Positions 28,760 through 37,826 are shown, numbered from the stretch's first letter. The stretch is 64,000 nucleotides of DNA from Gammaproteobacteria bacterium (GCA_036383255.1 DASVOS010000004.1:124001-188000), one strand, 5' to 3'. Numbers and translations are program-made. Notes: generated by a model from the sequence alone, not told the origin.

Positions 28760-29632
28760 TTACTTGATATGAGCCAGGATGCCGTCCAGTTCGTCCAGGC
28801 TCGAGTAGTGGATCACGAGCTTGCCGCCCTTGCCCTTGCCTTCCACCACCACCTTGGCGCCCAGCTTCTCGCTCAGGGTCCGTTCCAGGCGGCTCACGTC
28901 CGGGTCGGTCTTCTTGCCCTGGGGGGCGCGGGTCTCGCCGGCCTCCTTGAGCTTGTTGCGCACCAGGCGCTCGGTGTCGCGCACCGTGAGGCCCCGGTCC
29001 ACCACCTGGCGGGCGGCGGCGGTCTGGCTCGCGCCCTTCAGGGCGAGGAGCGCGCGGGCATGGCCCATCTCCAGGGCGCCCTGGCGCACCAGGTCCTGGA
29101 CCTCGCGGCTGAGCTCGAGCAGGCGCAGGAGGTTGCTGACCATGACGCGGGAGCGGCCCACCGCCTCGGCGGCTTCCTGGTGGGTGATGCTGAACTCGTT
29201 GATGAGGCGCTGCATGGCCTCGGCCTCTTCCAGGGGGTTGAGGTCGGCGCGCTGGATGTTCTCGATGAGCGCCATGGCCATGGCGGCCTTGTCCGAGACC
29301 TCCCGCACCACCGCGGGCACCGTCTCCAGGCCCGCCATCTGGGCGGCGCGCCAGCGGCGCTCGCCGGCGATGATCTCGTAGCGCTTGCCGTCTATCGGGC
29401 GCACCACGATGGGCTGGACGATGCCCTGCTTGCTGATGGAGTCGGCCAGCTCCTTGAGCGCCTCCTCCTTCATGTCGCGGCGCGGCTGGTACTTGCCGCG
29501 CTGCATGCGGTCGAGGGGGAGCTGGCGCAGCTCGCCGCCGGCGCCGGCTTCAGCCACGTTCGCGGGCGCGAGCGCCTCGCCGCCCAGGAGGGCGTCGAGT
29601 CCGCGGCCGAGGCCTTTACGCTTGGCTGACAC
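28760..29632 (-). CDS. parB: Chromosome-partitioning protein ParB
   Basis: The 290-aa CTP-dependent DNA clamp starts at GTG 29630-29632 (SAKRKGLGRGLDALLGG, the family N-terminus). It has the ParB/Srx domain with GERRWRAAQMAG and an HTH around THQEAAEAVGRSRVMVSNLL, then a C-terminal dimer domain. It should load on parS and act with ParA; no parS palindrome is visible in the window. Confidence 0.95.
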   Translation of the reverse strand: MSAKRKGLGRGLDALLGGEALAPANVAEAGAGGELRQLPLDRMQRGKYQPRRDMKEEALKELADSISKQGIVQPIVVRPIDGKRYEIIAGERRWRAAQMAGLETVPAVVREVSDKAAMAMALIENIQRADLNPLEEAEAMQRLINEFSITHQEAAEAVGRSRVMVSNLLRLLELSREVQDLVRQGALEMGHARALLALKGASQTAAARQVVDRGLTVRDTERLVRNKLKEAGETRAPQGKKTDPDVSRLERTLSEKLGAKVVVEGKGKGGKLVIHYSSLDELDGILAHIK

Positions 29633-29702
29633 GATGGCAGGGGCTCCCGAAGAGGGTGGGCATTTTAGCAGCAAGCGCCCGGGGCGCACGCATTTGACGC
29701 AA

Positions 29703-30488
29703 CTATTGGACGCCCGGGGCTTGTTTCTCGCCGCGCCGCAGCATCTCGCCGGCGAGCGCGAGGTAGGCCAGCGCGCCGCGGGAGGTGGAGTCGTGTTTCA
29801 GGGCCGGCAGGCCGAAGCTCGGCGCCTCGGCGAGGCGCACGTTGCGCGGGATCAGGGTGCGGTACACCTTGTCGCCGAAGTGCATGATGAGCTGGGCCGA
29901 GACCTCGTTGGCGAGGTTGTTGCGCGGGTCGAACATGGTGCGCAGCAGGCCCTCGATCTCCAGGCGCGGGTTCACGGTCTGCTTGAGCCGCTCCACCGTG
30001 GCCACCAGCGCCGACAACCCTTCGAGCGCGTAGTATTCGCACTGCATGGGGATGAACACCCCGTCCGCGGCGGTGAGCGCGTTGAGCGTCAGCATGTTCA
30101 GGGACGGCGGGCAGTCGATGAGGATGTAGTCGTAGTCGGCGCGCAGCGGCATGAGCGCGTCGCGCAGCTTGCCCTCGCGCTTCTCGGCGGTGAGCAGGTT
30201 CACCTCGGCGGCGGTGAGGTCGCCGTTGCCGGGCAGCAGGTCGTAGCCCGCCGCCGGCACCTTCACCACGGCCTGGGCCGCGGGCACCTCGCCCATCAGC
30301 ACCTCGTAGGCGCCGGCCTCGATCTCATGCTTGTTGACGCCGCTGCCCATGGTGGCGTTGCCCTGGGGGTCGAGATCCACCAGGAGCACGCGGCGCTTGG
30401 TGGCGGCCAGGGACGCAGCCAGGTTGATGGCCGTCGTCGTCTTGCCGACGCCACCCTTCTGGTTCGTGACTGCGAGGATCTTGCTCAT
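29703..30488 (-). CDS. parA: Chromosome-partitioning ATPase ParA
   Basis: The 261-aa protein has the deviant Walker A KGGVGKTT at residues 11-18 and the LLVDLDPQGNAT and LIDCPPSLNMLT motifs of Soj/ParA ATPases. It drives segregation of ParB-bound origins along the nucleoid. It sits between rsmG and parB on the same strand, the standard order. Confidence 0.96.
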   Translation of the reverse strand: MSKILAVTNQKGGVGKTTTAINLAASLAATKRRVLLVDLDPQGNATMGSGVNKHEIEAGAYEVLMGEVPAAQAVVKVPAAGYDLLPGNGDLTAAEVNLLTAEKREGKLRDALMPLRADYDYILIDCPPSLNMLTLNALTAADGVFIPMQCEYYALEGLSALVATVERLKQTVNPRLEIEGLLRTMFDPRNNLANEVSAQLIMHFGDKVYRTLIPRNVRLAEAPSFGLPALKHDSTSRGALAYLALAGEMLRRGEKQAPGVQ

Positions 30489-30548
30489 GGAAGACTGGTA
30501 TATGAAGACCGGGAGGTGGAATACCGTACAGGATACCTCGGGGTAATC

Positions 30549-31178
30549 CTAGGTTTTTTGCAGCACCACCAGGCAGCGCTCGGCATCCAAGCCCGGCACC
30601 TTGAGGGGGTGCACCGCCAGCAGCCGGAACCCGGGCGGCAGGTCCTGGAGTTCCGGGTCCGGCCGCGCGCCCTTCATGGCCAGGAGCCGCCCGCCGGGCG
30701 CCGCCATGCCGCCCGCGAGGGCGGCGAAGTCCTTCAGCGACGCGAAGGCTCGGCTCATGACCTGGGCATAGGGCGTGGCCGGCCGGTGCGCCTCGGCCCG
30801 CGCCTGCACCACCTCGACGTTCGCGAGCTTGAGTTCCGCCGTCGCGTGGGTCACGAAGCGGGTCTTCTTGCCGTTGCTGTCGATGAGGGTGAAGTGGATG
30901 TCCGGCCGCGCCACCGCCAGCGGGATGCCAGGAAGCCCCGCGCCGGTGCCCACGTCCGCCGCGGGACCGGCGCCGAGGAAGGGCAGGATGGCGAGGCTGT
31001 CCAGCACGTGCTTCACCAGCATCTCGGCCGGGTCGCGCACCGCCGTGAGGTTGTAGGCCTGGTTCCATTGCACCAGCAGCTCGACGTAGCGCAGGAGCCG
31101 CGCCTCGCCGCCTTCCGGCAACGTCACGCCCAGGGCTTTCAGCCCCGGCGCCAGGCCCCGACGCCAGTCACCCGCCAT
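30549..31178 (-). CDS. rsmG: 16S rRNA (guanine-527-N7)-methyltransferase
   Basis: The 209-aa enzyme methylates G527 of 16S rRNA; its loss gives low-level streptomycin resistance. It has NLTAVRDPAEMLVKHVLDSL, the RsmG signature, and the SAM loop DVGTGAGLPGIPLA. ATG 31176-31178 follows GCGAGG by seven bases; an ATG five codons earlier is possible. mnmG, its usual neighbour, is absent. Confidence 0.95.
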   Translation of the reverse strand: MAGDWRRGLAPGLKALGVTLPEGGEARLLRYVELLVQWNQAYNLTAVRDPAEMLVKHVLDSLAILPFLGAGPAADVGTGAGLPGIPLAVARPDIHFTLIDSNGKKTRFVTHATAELKLANVEVVQARAEAHRPATPYAQVMSRAFASLKDFAALAGGMAAPGGRLLAMKGARPDPELQDLPPGFRLLAVHPLKVPGLDAERCLVVLQKT

Positions 31179-31251
31179 GGAATTGCCTCGCATGCATGAC
31201 CCACACTACCATGCGACCCGCCGCCATGATCCGGCGGCACTGGAGCGGGGA

Positions 31252-31806
31252 ATGAAGAAGAGAGTGCATCCGGCCGTCGCGGAAGCCTTCGAGGGCATCG
31301 AGGGGCGCAGCACCGCCGACGATTTCCTGGGCGTGATCGGCAACCACCATGTGCAGCTTTCCGCCATGGCGGACGTGAAGGCCAACATCATCATCACGGC
31401 TTCCTCCATCGTGCTGACCCTGGCGCTCAGCCACTTCGAGGACCCGGTCTACCGCACTACGGCGCTGTTGCTCCTGCCGTTCGTGACCCTGGCGCTCCTG
31501 TTCGCCATCGTCGCGGTGCTGCCCAAGCACCGGAACATCCCGTGGGTGGAGGGCGCGCCCCGGCCCTCCACCTTCAACCTGCTGTTCTTCGGCCACTTCG
31601 CCCAGCTCTCCCAGGAGCGCTACCTGCGGGAGATGTCGCGGCTGTTGAAGGACGACCGGACGATCTACGAGGCCATGTGCGAGGACATCTACGGCATCGG
31701 CCAGTACCTGGATGCGTACAAGTACCGTTTCCTGCGCTGGTCCTATCTCTGCTTCCTGATCGGCTTCCTGCTCGCCGCAGGCTCCGCGGCGTTGCGCTAC
31801 GCCTAG
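31252..31806 (+). CDS. Pycsar-effector-like (PycTM/DUF5706) membrane protein
   Basis: The 184-aa protein has ADVKANIIITASSIVLTLAL (about 40-59), a second helix at 69-90, a cytoplasmic segment RYLREMSRLLKDDRTIYEAM with EDIYGIGQYL, and a final helix near 164-181 after KYRFLRWSY. This layout and these motifs are those of the Pycsar effector domain (PycTM), which in phage-defence systems is opened by cUMP or cCMP to disrupt the membrane. No cyclase gene is adjacent. GGAG lies six bases before ATG 31252. Confidence 0.65.
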   Translation: MKKRVHPAVAEAFEGIEGRSTADDFLGVIGNHHVQLSAMADVKANIIITASSIVLTLALSHFEDPVYRTTALLLLPFVTLALLFAIVAVLPKHRNIPWVEGAPRPSTFNLLFFGHFAQLSQERYLREMSRLLKDDRTIYEAMCEDIYGIGQYLDAYKYRFLRWSYLCFLIGFLLAAGSAALRYA

Positions 31807-32543
31807 AGGATGAAGAATAGGGACGAGTTGTAGAGGAAGTGGGCGAACACGCCTGGCCAGAGCGAGCGATAGCGCACCCGCAGCAGCACCAGCAGCGCCC
31901 CCAGCATCCCCACCACCACGAAGCCGGGCCACCAGTCGATCTTGTCGAACACGTGCAGCAGCATGAACACCGCGGTGGTGACGATGCCGGCCGGCGACAC
32001 GCCCCAGCGCCGCGCCACCGCGGCGAACAGCGCGCCGCGGAACAGGAGCTCCTCCACCAGCGGCGCGCCGCCCACCGCCAGCACCAGCACCGTGAAGCGC
32101 GGCCAGCCGGGCGCGCCCAGGAGGCGTGACAGGGGGCCGGTGAGCTTGTCCGGATCCGGTGGCAGCACCGCCACCATCAGCGAGGCGAACAGCATGGCCG
32201 CGAGCGCGGCGGCGGCGGCTACCGCATAGGCGTGGCGGCGGCGCGGCGCGCACCAGGCGATGCCCCGTGCGTCGCCCTGGCGCAGCAGCGGCCGGGCACG
32301 GCGGCGTATATAGAAGACCAGCCAGAGCGCCGAGATGATGAAACCGAGCAGCGCGGCCCAGGCCAGCACGCCGTCGCCGGGGTGCGGCCGCACGGCGGGC
32401 GGGCCGTGCAGTTCCGCATCCAGCCCGACACCCACGCCCCACGCCACGTAAGGCAACGCGTTGCCGAGCAACTGGGCCAGCACATAACCCAGCATCAGCC
32501 ACAGGCCCTGCCAGGGCCCGAACTCCCTCGCCTTGCCCGCCAT
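31803..32543 (-). CDS. CPBP family intramembrane metalloprotease
   Basis: The 246-aa polytopic protein carries the CPBP (CAAX-protease/bacteriocin-processing) motifs EELLFRG (E164, E165, R169), H197 in MLLHVF, and H235/N239 in FAHFLYN. Such proteases act within the membrane on prenylated or other substrates and are often of unknown role. Its stop overlaps the convergent PycTM-like gene by four bases. It is last in a run with the small membrane protein upstream. Confidence 0.87.
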   Translation of the reverse strand: MAGKAREFGPWQGLWLMLGYVLAQLLGNALPYVAWGVGVGLDAELHGPPAVRPHPGDGVLAWAALLGFIISALWLVFYIRRRARPLLRQGDARGIAWCAPRRRHAYAVAAAAALAAMLFASLMVAVLPPDPDKLTGPLSRLLGAPGWPRFTVLVLAVGGAPLVEELLFRGALFAAVARRWGVSPAGIVTTAVFMLLHVFDKIDWWPGFVVVGMLGALLVLLRVRYRSLWPGVFAHFLYNSSLFFIL

Positions 32544-32551
32544 CTTCGGGC

Positions 32552-32824
32552 TCAGGCCGGCGGCTTCTTGGTGCCCGGCAGCACACCCTTGAGCGTGCCG
32601 ATGACCGCTCCCAAGAGGGCAAGCAGCAGGATGGACAGGCGCAGCGTGGTCAGCAGCGAGGCGTGGTCCGCCACGAACGCGGTGGCGGCGTCCATGCCCT
32701 GCTGCATGTTGGCGCCCGGCGGCACGCTGCGCGAGGCCCACACGCCGACCACGATGGACATGAGCAGCGTCAGCCCCAGCCAGAACGCGACGAACCACAC
32801 GATCCCCACCCCGATGCGCTTCAT
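32552..32824 (-). CDS. Small two-helix membrane protein, function unknown
   Basis: The 90-aa product has two hydrophobic helices (GIVWFVAFWLGLTLLMSIVV and LSILLLALLGAVIGTL) joined by a polar loop with MQQGMDAATAFVADH, and ends in basic residues. It lies eight bases before the CPBP protease gene and 15 bases after the GspE-type gene on the same strand, suggesting one transcript. I do not recognise a family. Confidence 0.65.
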   Translation of the reverse strand: MKRIGVGIVWFVAFWLGLTLLMSIVVGVWASRSVPPGANMQQGMDAATAFVADHASLLTTLRLSILLLALLGAVIGTLKGVLPGTKKPPA

Positions 32825-32839
32825 TGTGTTTCCCCGCCT

Positions 32840-34648
32840 TTAGGTTGACCGGTCTTGCTGCACGGAGGCCGGCGGCGCCACGCGCATCACCTCCTCCACG
32901 GTGGTGACGCCCTCCGCCACCTTCTGCGCGCCGCGCAGGCGCAGCGGCTTCATGCCCTCGCGGATAGCCGCGTCCCGCAGGCCGTCCATGTCCAGGCGCT
33001 CGGTGACGAGCGGCTTGAGCTTGGGCGTGAACTTCAGCATCTCGTACAGGCCGACGCGGCCCTTGTAGCCGGTGTTGCGGCACTCCAGGCAGCCCACCGC
33101 CTCGTAGACCTTGCGCGGCTTCTGCACCTTCCAGGGGCTGACCAGCGCTTCCCAGTCGGAGTCCTCTATGGTGCTCTCGCGCCGGCAGTGCGGGCAGAGC
33201 GTGCGCACCAGGCGCTGGGCGATGATGCCGAGCAGCGTGGACTGGATCAGGAACGGCTGCACCCCGAGGTCCAGCAGGCGGCTCACGGAGGACGGCGCGT
33301 CGTTGGTGTGCAGCGTGGAGAACACCAGGTGGCCGGTGAGTGCGGCCTGCACCGCCATCTCGGCGGTCTCGGCGTCCCGGATCTCGCCGATCATGATGAT
33401 GTCCGGGTCCTGGCGCAGCAGCGTGCGCACGCCGGCGGCGAAGCTGAGATCGATGCCCGCGTTCACCTGCATCTGGTTGAAGGCGGGTTCCACGAGCTCG
33501 ATGGGATCCTCCACCGTGCACACGTTCACCTCGGGCTTCGCCACCTGCTTGAGCGTGGAGTAGAGGGTCGTGGTCTTGCCGGACCCGGTGGGCCCGGTCA
33601 CCAGCACGATGCCGTGGGGGTTCTCGATCAGCGAGTTCCACAGCTTCTCATCGGTCTCGGTGAAGCCGAGCGCGCGGAAGTCCTTGAGCAGCACGGTCGG
33701 GTCGAAGATGCGCATCACCAGCTTCTCGCCGAACGCGGTGGGCATGGTGGAGAGGCGCAACTCCACCTCCTGGCCGGCCGGGGTGCGGGTCTTGATGCGC
33801 CCGTCCTGGGGCCGGCGCTTCTCGGCGATGTCCATGCGTGCCAGGATCTTGATGCGGCTGGTCACCGGCGTGAGCACCGCCGCCGGCAGCTGGTAGACCT
33901 GCTGCATGACGCCGTCGATGCGGAAGCGGATCACGCCCTGCTCGCGGCGCGGCTCCACGTGGATGTCGCTGGCGCGCTGGTCGAAGGCGTACTGCAGCAG
34001 CCAGTCCACGATGCTGATGATGTGGCTGTCGTTGACGTCGAGCTTGCCGCTGCGGCCGAGCTCGACCAGCTGCTCCAGGTTCTGGATGCCGCCGCCCGCC
34101 GGCAGGCCCTCGTTCTGTTTCTCGGCTCCGGTCACCGAGCGCGAAATGCCGTAGAACTCGACGAGGTAGCGCGCGATGTCCTCGGGGTTCGAGATGACGC
34201 GCCTGATGCGCTTCTTCTGGACCGCGGCGACCTCCCGCTCCCACTCGTCCTCATAGGGCTCGGCGGTGGCGAACACGATCTCCTGCCTGGTGACCTCCAC
34301 CGGCAGCACGTTGAAGCGCGAGGCGTAGGGCAGCGATACCACGCCGGTGATGCGCTGGACGTCCAGCTTCAAGGGGTCGATGCGCGCGTGGGGCAGGCCG
34401 ACGCGGCCCGCCAGCCAGGCGGTGAGGGAGTCCACGGTGAGCGGCAGGTTCGGCGGGCGCTCGTCGTTCCAGCCGCGCTTGCCCAGGATCAGCAGCGGAT
34501 GCTTGTCCTTGTAGGCGCCGCGCTGGTCGAGGCCCCGCAGGAGCTCGGCCTTGTCGGCGCTCACCATGCCGTCCGCGACCATCCAGCCCAGCACTTCGGA
34601 GAGCGTGAGCTTGTGGGGCGTGATGCGGGTTTCGCGGGCACTGGACAT
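32840..34648 (-). CDS. GspE/PilB-type secretion or pilus assembly ATPase
   Basis: The 602-aa protein has an N-terminal GspE_N/MshEN-type domain, the Walker A GPTGSGKTTTLY (about 351), the Asp/His boxes (EDPIELVEPAFNQMQVN, STLHTNDAPSSVSRL) and a C4 zinc finger from CPHC (about 484) and CLEC (about 519). These hexameric ATPases power type II secretion or type IV pilus extension. No gspF, pilin or secretin gene is near, so it is an orphan; the larger N-terminal region fits the PilB/GspE-like rather than the retraction PilT group. Confidence 0.9.
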   Translation of the reverse strand: MSSARETRITPHKLTLSEVLGWMVADGMVSADKAELLRGLDQRGAYKDKHPLLILGKRGWNDERPPNLPLTVDSLTAWLAGRVGLPHARIDPLKLDVQRITGVVSLPYASRFNVLPVEVTRQEIVFATAEPYEDEWEREVAAVQKKRIRRVISNPEDIARYLVEFYGISRSVTGAEKQNEGLPAGGGIQNLEQLVELGRSGKLDVNDSHIISIVDWLLQYAFDQRASDIHVEPRREQGVIRFRIDGVMQQVYQLPAAVLTPVTSRIKILARMDIAEKRRPQDGRIKTRTPAGQEVELRLSTMPTAFGEKLVMRIFDPTVLLKDFRALGFTETDEKLWNSLIENPHGIVLVTGPTGSGKTTTLYSTLKQVAKPEVNVCTVEDPIELVEPAFNQMQVNAGIDLSFAAGVRTLLRQDPDIIMIGEIRDAETAEMAVQAALTGHLVFSTLHTNDAPSSVSRLLDLGVQPFLIQSTLLGIIAQRLVRTLCPHCRRESTIEDSDWEALVSPWKVQKPRKVYEAVGCLECRNTGYKGRVGLYEMLKFTPKLKPLVTERLDMDGLRDAAIREGMKPLRLRGAQKVAEGVTTVEEVMRVAPPASVQQDRST

Positions 34649-34800
34649 ATCGGGACAGTCTAGCAGCGACTCCGGCTCCGCCGCGCCATTCCTGGAAAAG
34701 CCTGTTTATTCCGCGTTATTCACCCGAGATTCATGGCTCGCAGCCTTCCTATTCCCGCCCCCCTGCACCAGACTCCCTGGCATCCGAGCACACCGAGGTC

Positions 34801-35400
34801 ATGCCCATGCCCTTCCACGAGAACCTGCGCACCCTGCGCCTGGCCCGCGGCCTGACGCAACCGACCCTGGCCGAGAAGGCCGGCATCGAACAATCCTACC
34901 TCTCCAAGCTGGAGAACGGCCGCTCCAAACCCTCAGAGGACGTGCTGGGGCGACTGGCCCAGGCGCTGGAAGTGAAGCCGGAGACCCTCGCCAACGGCGA
35001 CGAGACAGAAGAACGCACCCGCTTCTGGCAGCGCGCCGCCATGGCGGCGGCCGCAGTGCTCGCGCTCGGCCTCGCATTCCTGCTGGGCCGTGCCACCGCC
35101 GTCTATCCCTTGAGCTTCGGTCAGGTGATCCGCGGCGCCCACGCCGGTGAGAACCTGGTGCTGGACGTGCGGGAACTGGCGCCCCAGGGGATCGAGGTCA
35201 TCAACGTGGCCAGCAGCGGCGGCGCGCAGGAGCACATCGGCGTGAGCGGCACGACGCCAGACTACGCCACGCTCGATGCCTACATGGGCGGCATCAAGGC
35301 CAAGTTCGGCGGGAGCTTCTCTTTCATCCAGCTGGACCCGGCCGCGGCGGGCCAACCCCATCACTTCAGCGTGATCTACGAAGCGCCGCGTTCGCGCTAG
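34801..35400 (+). CDS. Membrane-anchored XRE-family HTH protein
   Basis: The 199-aa protein has an XRE helix-turn-helix (LRTLRLARGLTQPTLAEKAG, then IEQSYLSKLENGRSKPSEDV), a transmembrane helix at about 78-95 (AMAAAAVLALGLAFLLG) and an extracytoplasmic domain of about 100 residues that I cannot name. It may link an envelope signal to transcription. The start may be ATG 34801 or 34807. Its stop overlaps that of the convergent thioredoxin/NHL gene. Confidence 0.8.
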   Translation: MPMPFHENLRTLRLARGLTQPTLAEKAGIEQSYLSKLENGRSKPSEDVLGRLAQALEVKPETLANGDETEERTRFWQRAAMAAAAVLALGLAFLLGRATAVYPLSFGQVIRGAHAGENLVLDVRELAPQGIEVINVASSGGAQEHIGVSGTTPDYATLDAYMGGIKAKFGGSFSFIQLDPAAAGQPHHFSVIYEAPRSR

Positions 35401-36980
35401 AGCTTCTTGTCAGGATCGCTGAGTGCCAGCGGTGCCGTTTTCCCGGTCTTGATGTCCACGGTGACGATGCGGCCGTGGTTGGTGTCGGCCACGTAGAGCG
35501 TGTCGCCGGCGAAGCTCAGGCCGCCCGGCTCATCCAGCACGCCTCCTCCCACCAGCGTGACCACGGAGCGGTTGGCGGGATCGAGCACCTTGATCTTGCT
35601 GTTGTAGGTGTCGGCCACGTAGATGCGGTCGGCATGCCAGGCGACGCCGAGGTCATGCTGCAGGCGCACCGCGTCGCCGGTACCGTCTTCGTCGCCGAAG
35701 GTGAAGAGGCCGCGGCCCACCAGGGTCTTCACCCGGGCGAAGCGGCCGTCGAAGTCGGCCGCGCGCACCGCGCTCGCCTCGGGGTCAGCCACGTAGAGCT
35801 TCGCGCCGTCGGTGGCGAGGCCGCTCGGCTGGGCGAAGCTCGCCTGGGTGAGCTCGCCGTCGTCGATGCCTTCGCGGCCGGAGCCGGCGAAGTGGCGGAT
35901 GCGCTGCTGCTTGGGATCGTAGGTCCAGAGCTGGTGCTGGCCCGCCATGGCGATGTACACCAGGCCATCGTGCGCCAACAGGTCCCAGGGCGTGTTGAGC
36001 TCGGCCTTGGCCGCCGGCTGGTCGCCATCGGTCATGTAGCTCTGCTTGCCGTTCCCCGCCACGGTGCTCACCGCGCCGGTCTTGAGGTCGATGCGGCGCA
36101 GCGCGCTGTTGTCCGTGTCCGCCACGTAGAGCGTGTCCGGGTCCGCGAGGGCGAGACCCTGGGGATAGTCGAACTCGGCGGCCTTGCCCGCACCATCTTT
36201 GAGGCCCGGCTTGCCGTCGCCGTACACGGCGATCACCTTGCCTTCCAGCGTCGTCACCACCACCCGGTCGTGGTTGGAGTCGGCGATGAAGAGCCGCCCG
36301 CCCTTGGCGTCCGCCAGCACCTTGCCGGGATAGAGCAGCTGGCTGTCCGGCATCTTCTCCCTGAGGCCTGCGAACCAGAGCGGCTTGGTGTCGAGCTGCT
36401 TCTTCGCGGCGAACTCCTTCGCCAAGGTGCCGATGACCTTGTCCAGGAGCGCGTACTGTCCCTCACCCGAGGTCTGTCCCACCACCTTGCCGGCGGGATC
36501 GATCACCACCAGCGTGGGCCAGCCCTCGGCGCCGTAGGCTTCCCAGACCTGCATGGCATGGTCGTTCACCACCGGGTGCGCGAGCCCGTAGCGGCGCACC
36601 ACAGAGGCGATGTGCTCGGTCTTGCCCTCGGTCTCGAACTTGGCGGAATGCACGCCGATGATGACCAGGCTGTTCCCGTATTTCTCCTCGAGCTTCTTGA
36701 GGTCGGGGATGATGTGGAAGCAGTTGATGCAGCCATAGGTCCAGAAGTCCAGCAGTACCACCTTCCCCTTGAGCTGGCTGATGCTCACCGGCTTGCCGCC
36801 GGTGTTGATCCAGTCGAGGCCGGCAGGGAACTCCGGAGCCGCCTGGCTTCCCAGGTACTCGTCGGGCATGCCCGCGGCGGCGGCCACCAGCGGCAGCGGC
36901 GAGGGCCCGCCCCAGCGCAGCACAGCGAGGATGCCGCCGGCGGCCAGCAGGAGGGCGATGAGGTAGGCGGTATGTCTCAT
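35397..36980 (-). CDS. Thioredoxin-like/NHL-repeat protein (NHLRC2-like)
   Basis: The 527-aa protein has an N-terminal membrane anchor or signal (AYLIALLLAAGGILAVLRW), a TlpA-like thioredoxin domain with C84-I-N-C87 in DFWTYGCINCFHIIPDL, and a beta-propeller of NHL repeats (repeated LYVADTDNSALRRID-type strings) to the C-terminus. It is probably periplasmic and may act in thiol redox control. ATG 36978-36980 is chosen; a TTG start would add seven residues. Confidence 0.85.
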   Translation of the reverse strand: MRHTAYLIALLLAAGGILAVLRWGGPSPLPLVAAAAGMPDEYLGSQAAPEFPAGLDWINTGGKPVSISQLKGKVVLLDFWTYGCINCFHIIPDLKKLEEKYGNSLVIIGVHSAKFETEGKTEHIASVVRRYGLAHPVVNDHAMQVWEAYGAEGWPTLVVIDPAGKVVGQTSGEGQYALLDKVIGTLAKEFAAKKQLDTKPLWFAGLREKMPDSQLLYPGKVLADAKGGRLFIADSNHDRVVVTTLEGKVIAVYGDGKPGLKDGAGKAAEFDYPQGLALADPDTLYVADTDNSALRRIDLKTGAVSTVAGNGKQSYMTDGDQPAAKAELNTPWDLLAHDGLVYIAMAGQHQLWTYDPKQQRIRHFAGSGREGIDDGELTQASFAQPSGLATDGAKLYVADPEASAVRAADFDGRFARVKTLVGRGLFTFGDEDGTGDAVRLQHDLGVAWHADRIYVADTYNSKIKVLDPANRSVVTLVGGGVLDEPGGLSFAGDTLYVADTNHGRIVTVDIKTGKTAPLALSDPDKKL

Positions 36981-37055
36981 GGTGCGGAGGAGTGCGTGCA
37001 AGGGTCGGTTCCTGTCCCGGTCATGCAGTACAAGACCCGCCGGGCGGCAGGCTTA

Positions 37056-37826
37056 TTACGGGCCGCCGCCGAACAGGATGCTGCAGCAGGTGACGCCGCC
37101 CTCGGCCTTCTCGGTCTCGGACATGTCCACGATGTGCAGCTTCAGGCCCGCCCGCTCCAGCCTGGCGCGGGTGCGGGGGAAGGAGGCGGGATAGACGAGC
37201 TCCCGCCCTACCCTGACCGCGTTCGCGGCGGGCGGCTCGGTGGGATCGCACTCGATGAAGTCGAGACCCGGGAACGCGGCCTTGTCCACGAACGCGGGGT
37301 TGATGAGCAGCGTCTTCTCCGCCACCCGTGTGGCGGCGGTCTTGAGGTGCAGGCAGCCCTGCACCTCGACGCCCTTCACCTCGTAGCCATGGGGCTTCAA
37401 GTGCGCGCGCAGCTGCCCGATGCCGGCGTGGTTGCTGCGGGCGGTGAGGCCCACGTAGAGCGTGCGGCCCGTCTGCAGCACGTCGCCGCCGTCCAGGGTG
37501 CCGGGCGCCTCGATGTAGGCCAGTGGCTTGTGGCGCGCCAGCACGGAAGCGGTGGAATCCACCTCGGCGCGCCGCGACTCGGCGCCGGGACGGGTGATGA
37601 CGGCGAGCTCATCCACCACCACCGCCGTGTCCTCCACGAACACCGCGTCCGCGTTGTCAGGCAGGGATGGCAGGGTCTCCACGCGGCAGCCGAGGCTGGA
37701 CAGGGTCTCGACGTAGGCGCGGTGCTGGCGCCGGGCCAGTTCCAGGTCGATGGTCACGCGCTCCTGGAAGCTGAGCTCGCAGCGCTCCAGGGCCGGGCTG
37801 ACGTCACGTACCAGTGCGATGTACAA
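37056..37826 (-). CDS. Dimethylarginine dimethylaminohydrolase family protein
   Basis: The 256-aa amidinotransferase-fold enzyme should release dimethylamine from asymmetric dimethylarginine, giving citrulline. Catalytic residues are visible: E65/D66 in FVEDTAV, DGGD at 112-115, H160 in CLHLK and Cys247 in GGVTCCS. The start is a TTG at 37824-37826 (MYIALVRDVS), with no closer ATG. It is divergent from an amino-acid permease across 116 bp. Confidence 0.9.
   Translation of the reverse strand: MYIALVRDVSPALERCELSFQERVTIDLELARRQHRAYVETLSSLGCRVETLPSLPDNADAVFVEDTAVVVDELAVITRPGAESRRAEVDSTASVLARHKPLAYIEAPGTLDGGDVLQTGRTLYVGLTARSNHAGIGQLRAHLKPHGYEVKGVEVQGCLHLKTAATRVAEKTLLINPAFVDKAAFPGLDFIECDPTEPPAANAVRVGRELVYPASFPRTRARLERAGLKLHIVDMSETEKAEGGVTCCSILFGGGP

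Noticed and set aside
28593-31251. parS site or oriC near parA/parB
   Set aside because: No palindrome like TGTTTCACGTGAAACA and no cluster of TTATCCACA boxes is visible; a single TTATTCACC at about 34714 is not enough.
31803-33641. Continuous minus-strand frame joining the GspE-type region to the CPBP protease
   Set aside because: The upstream part is a shifted frame of the ATPase gene. The protease starts normally at 32543, and the two-helix protein occupies the gap.
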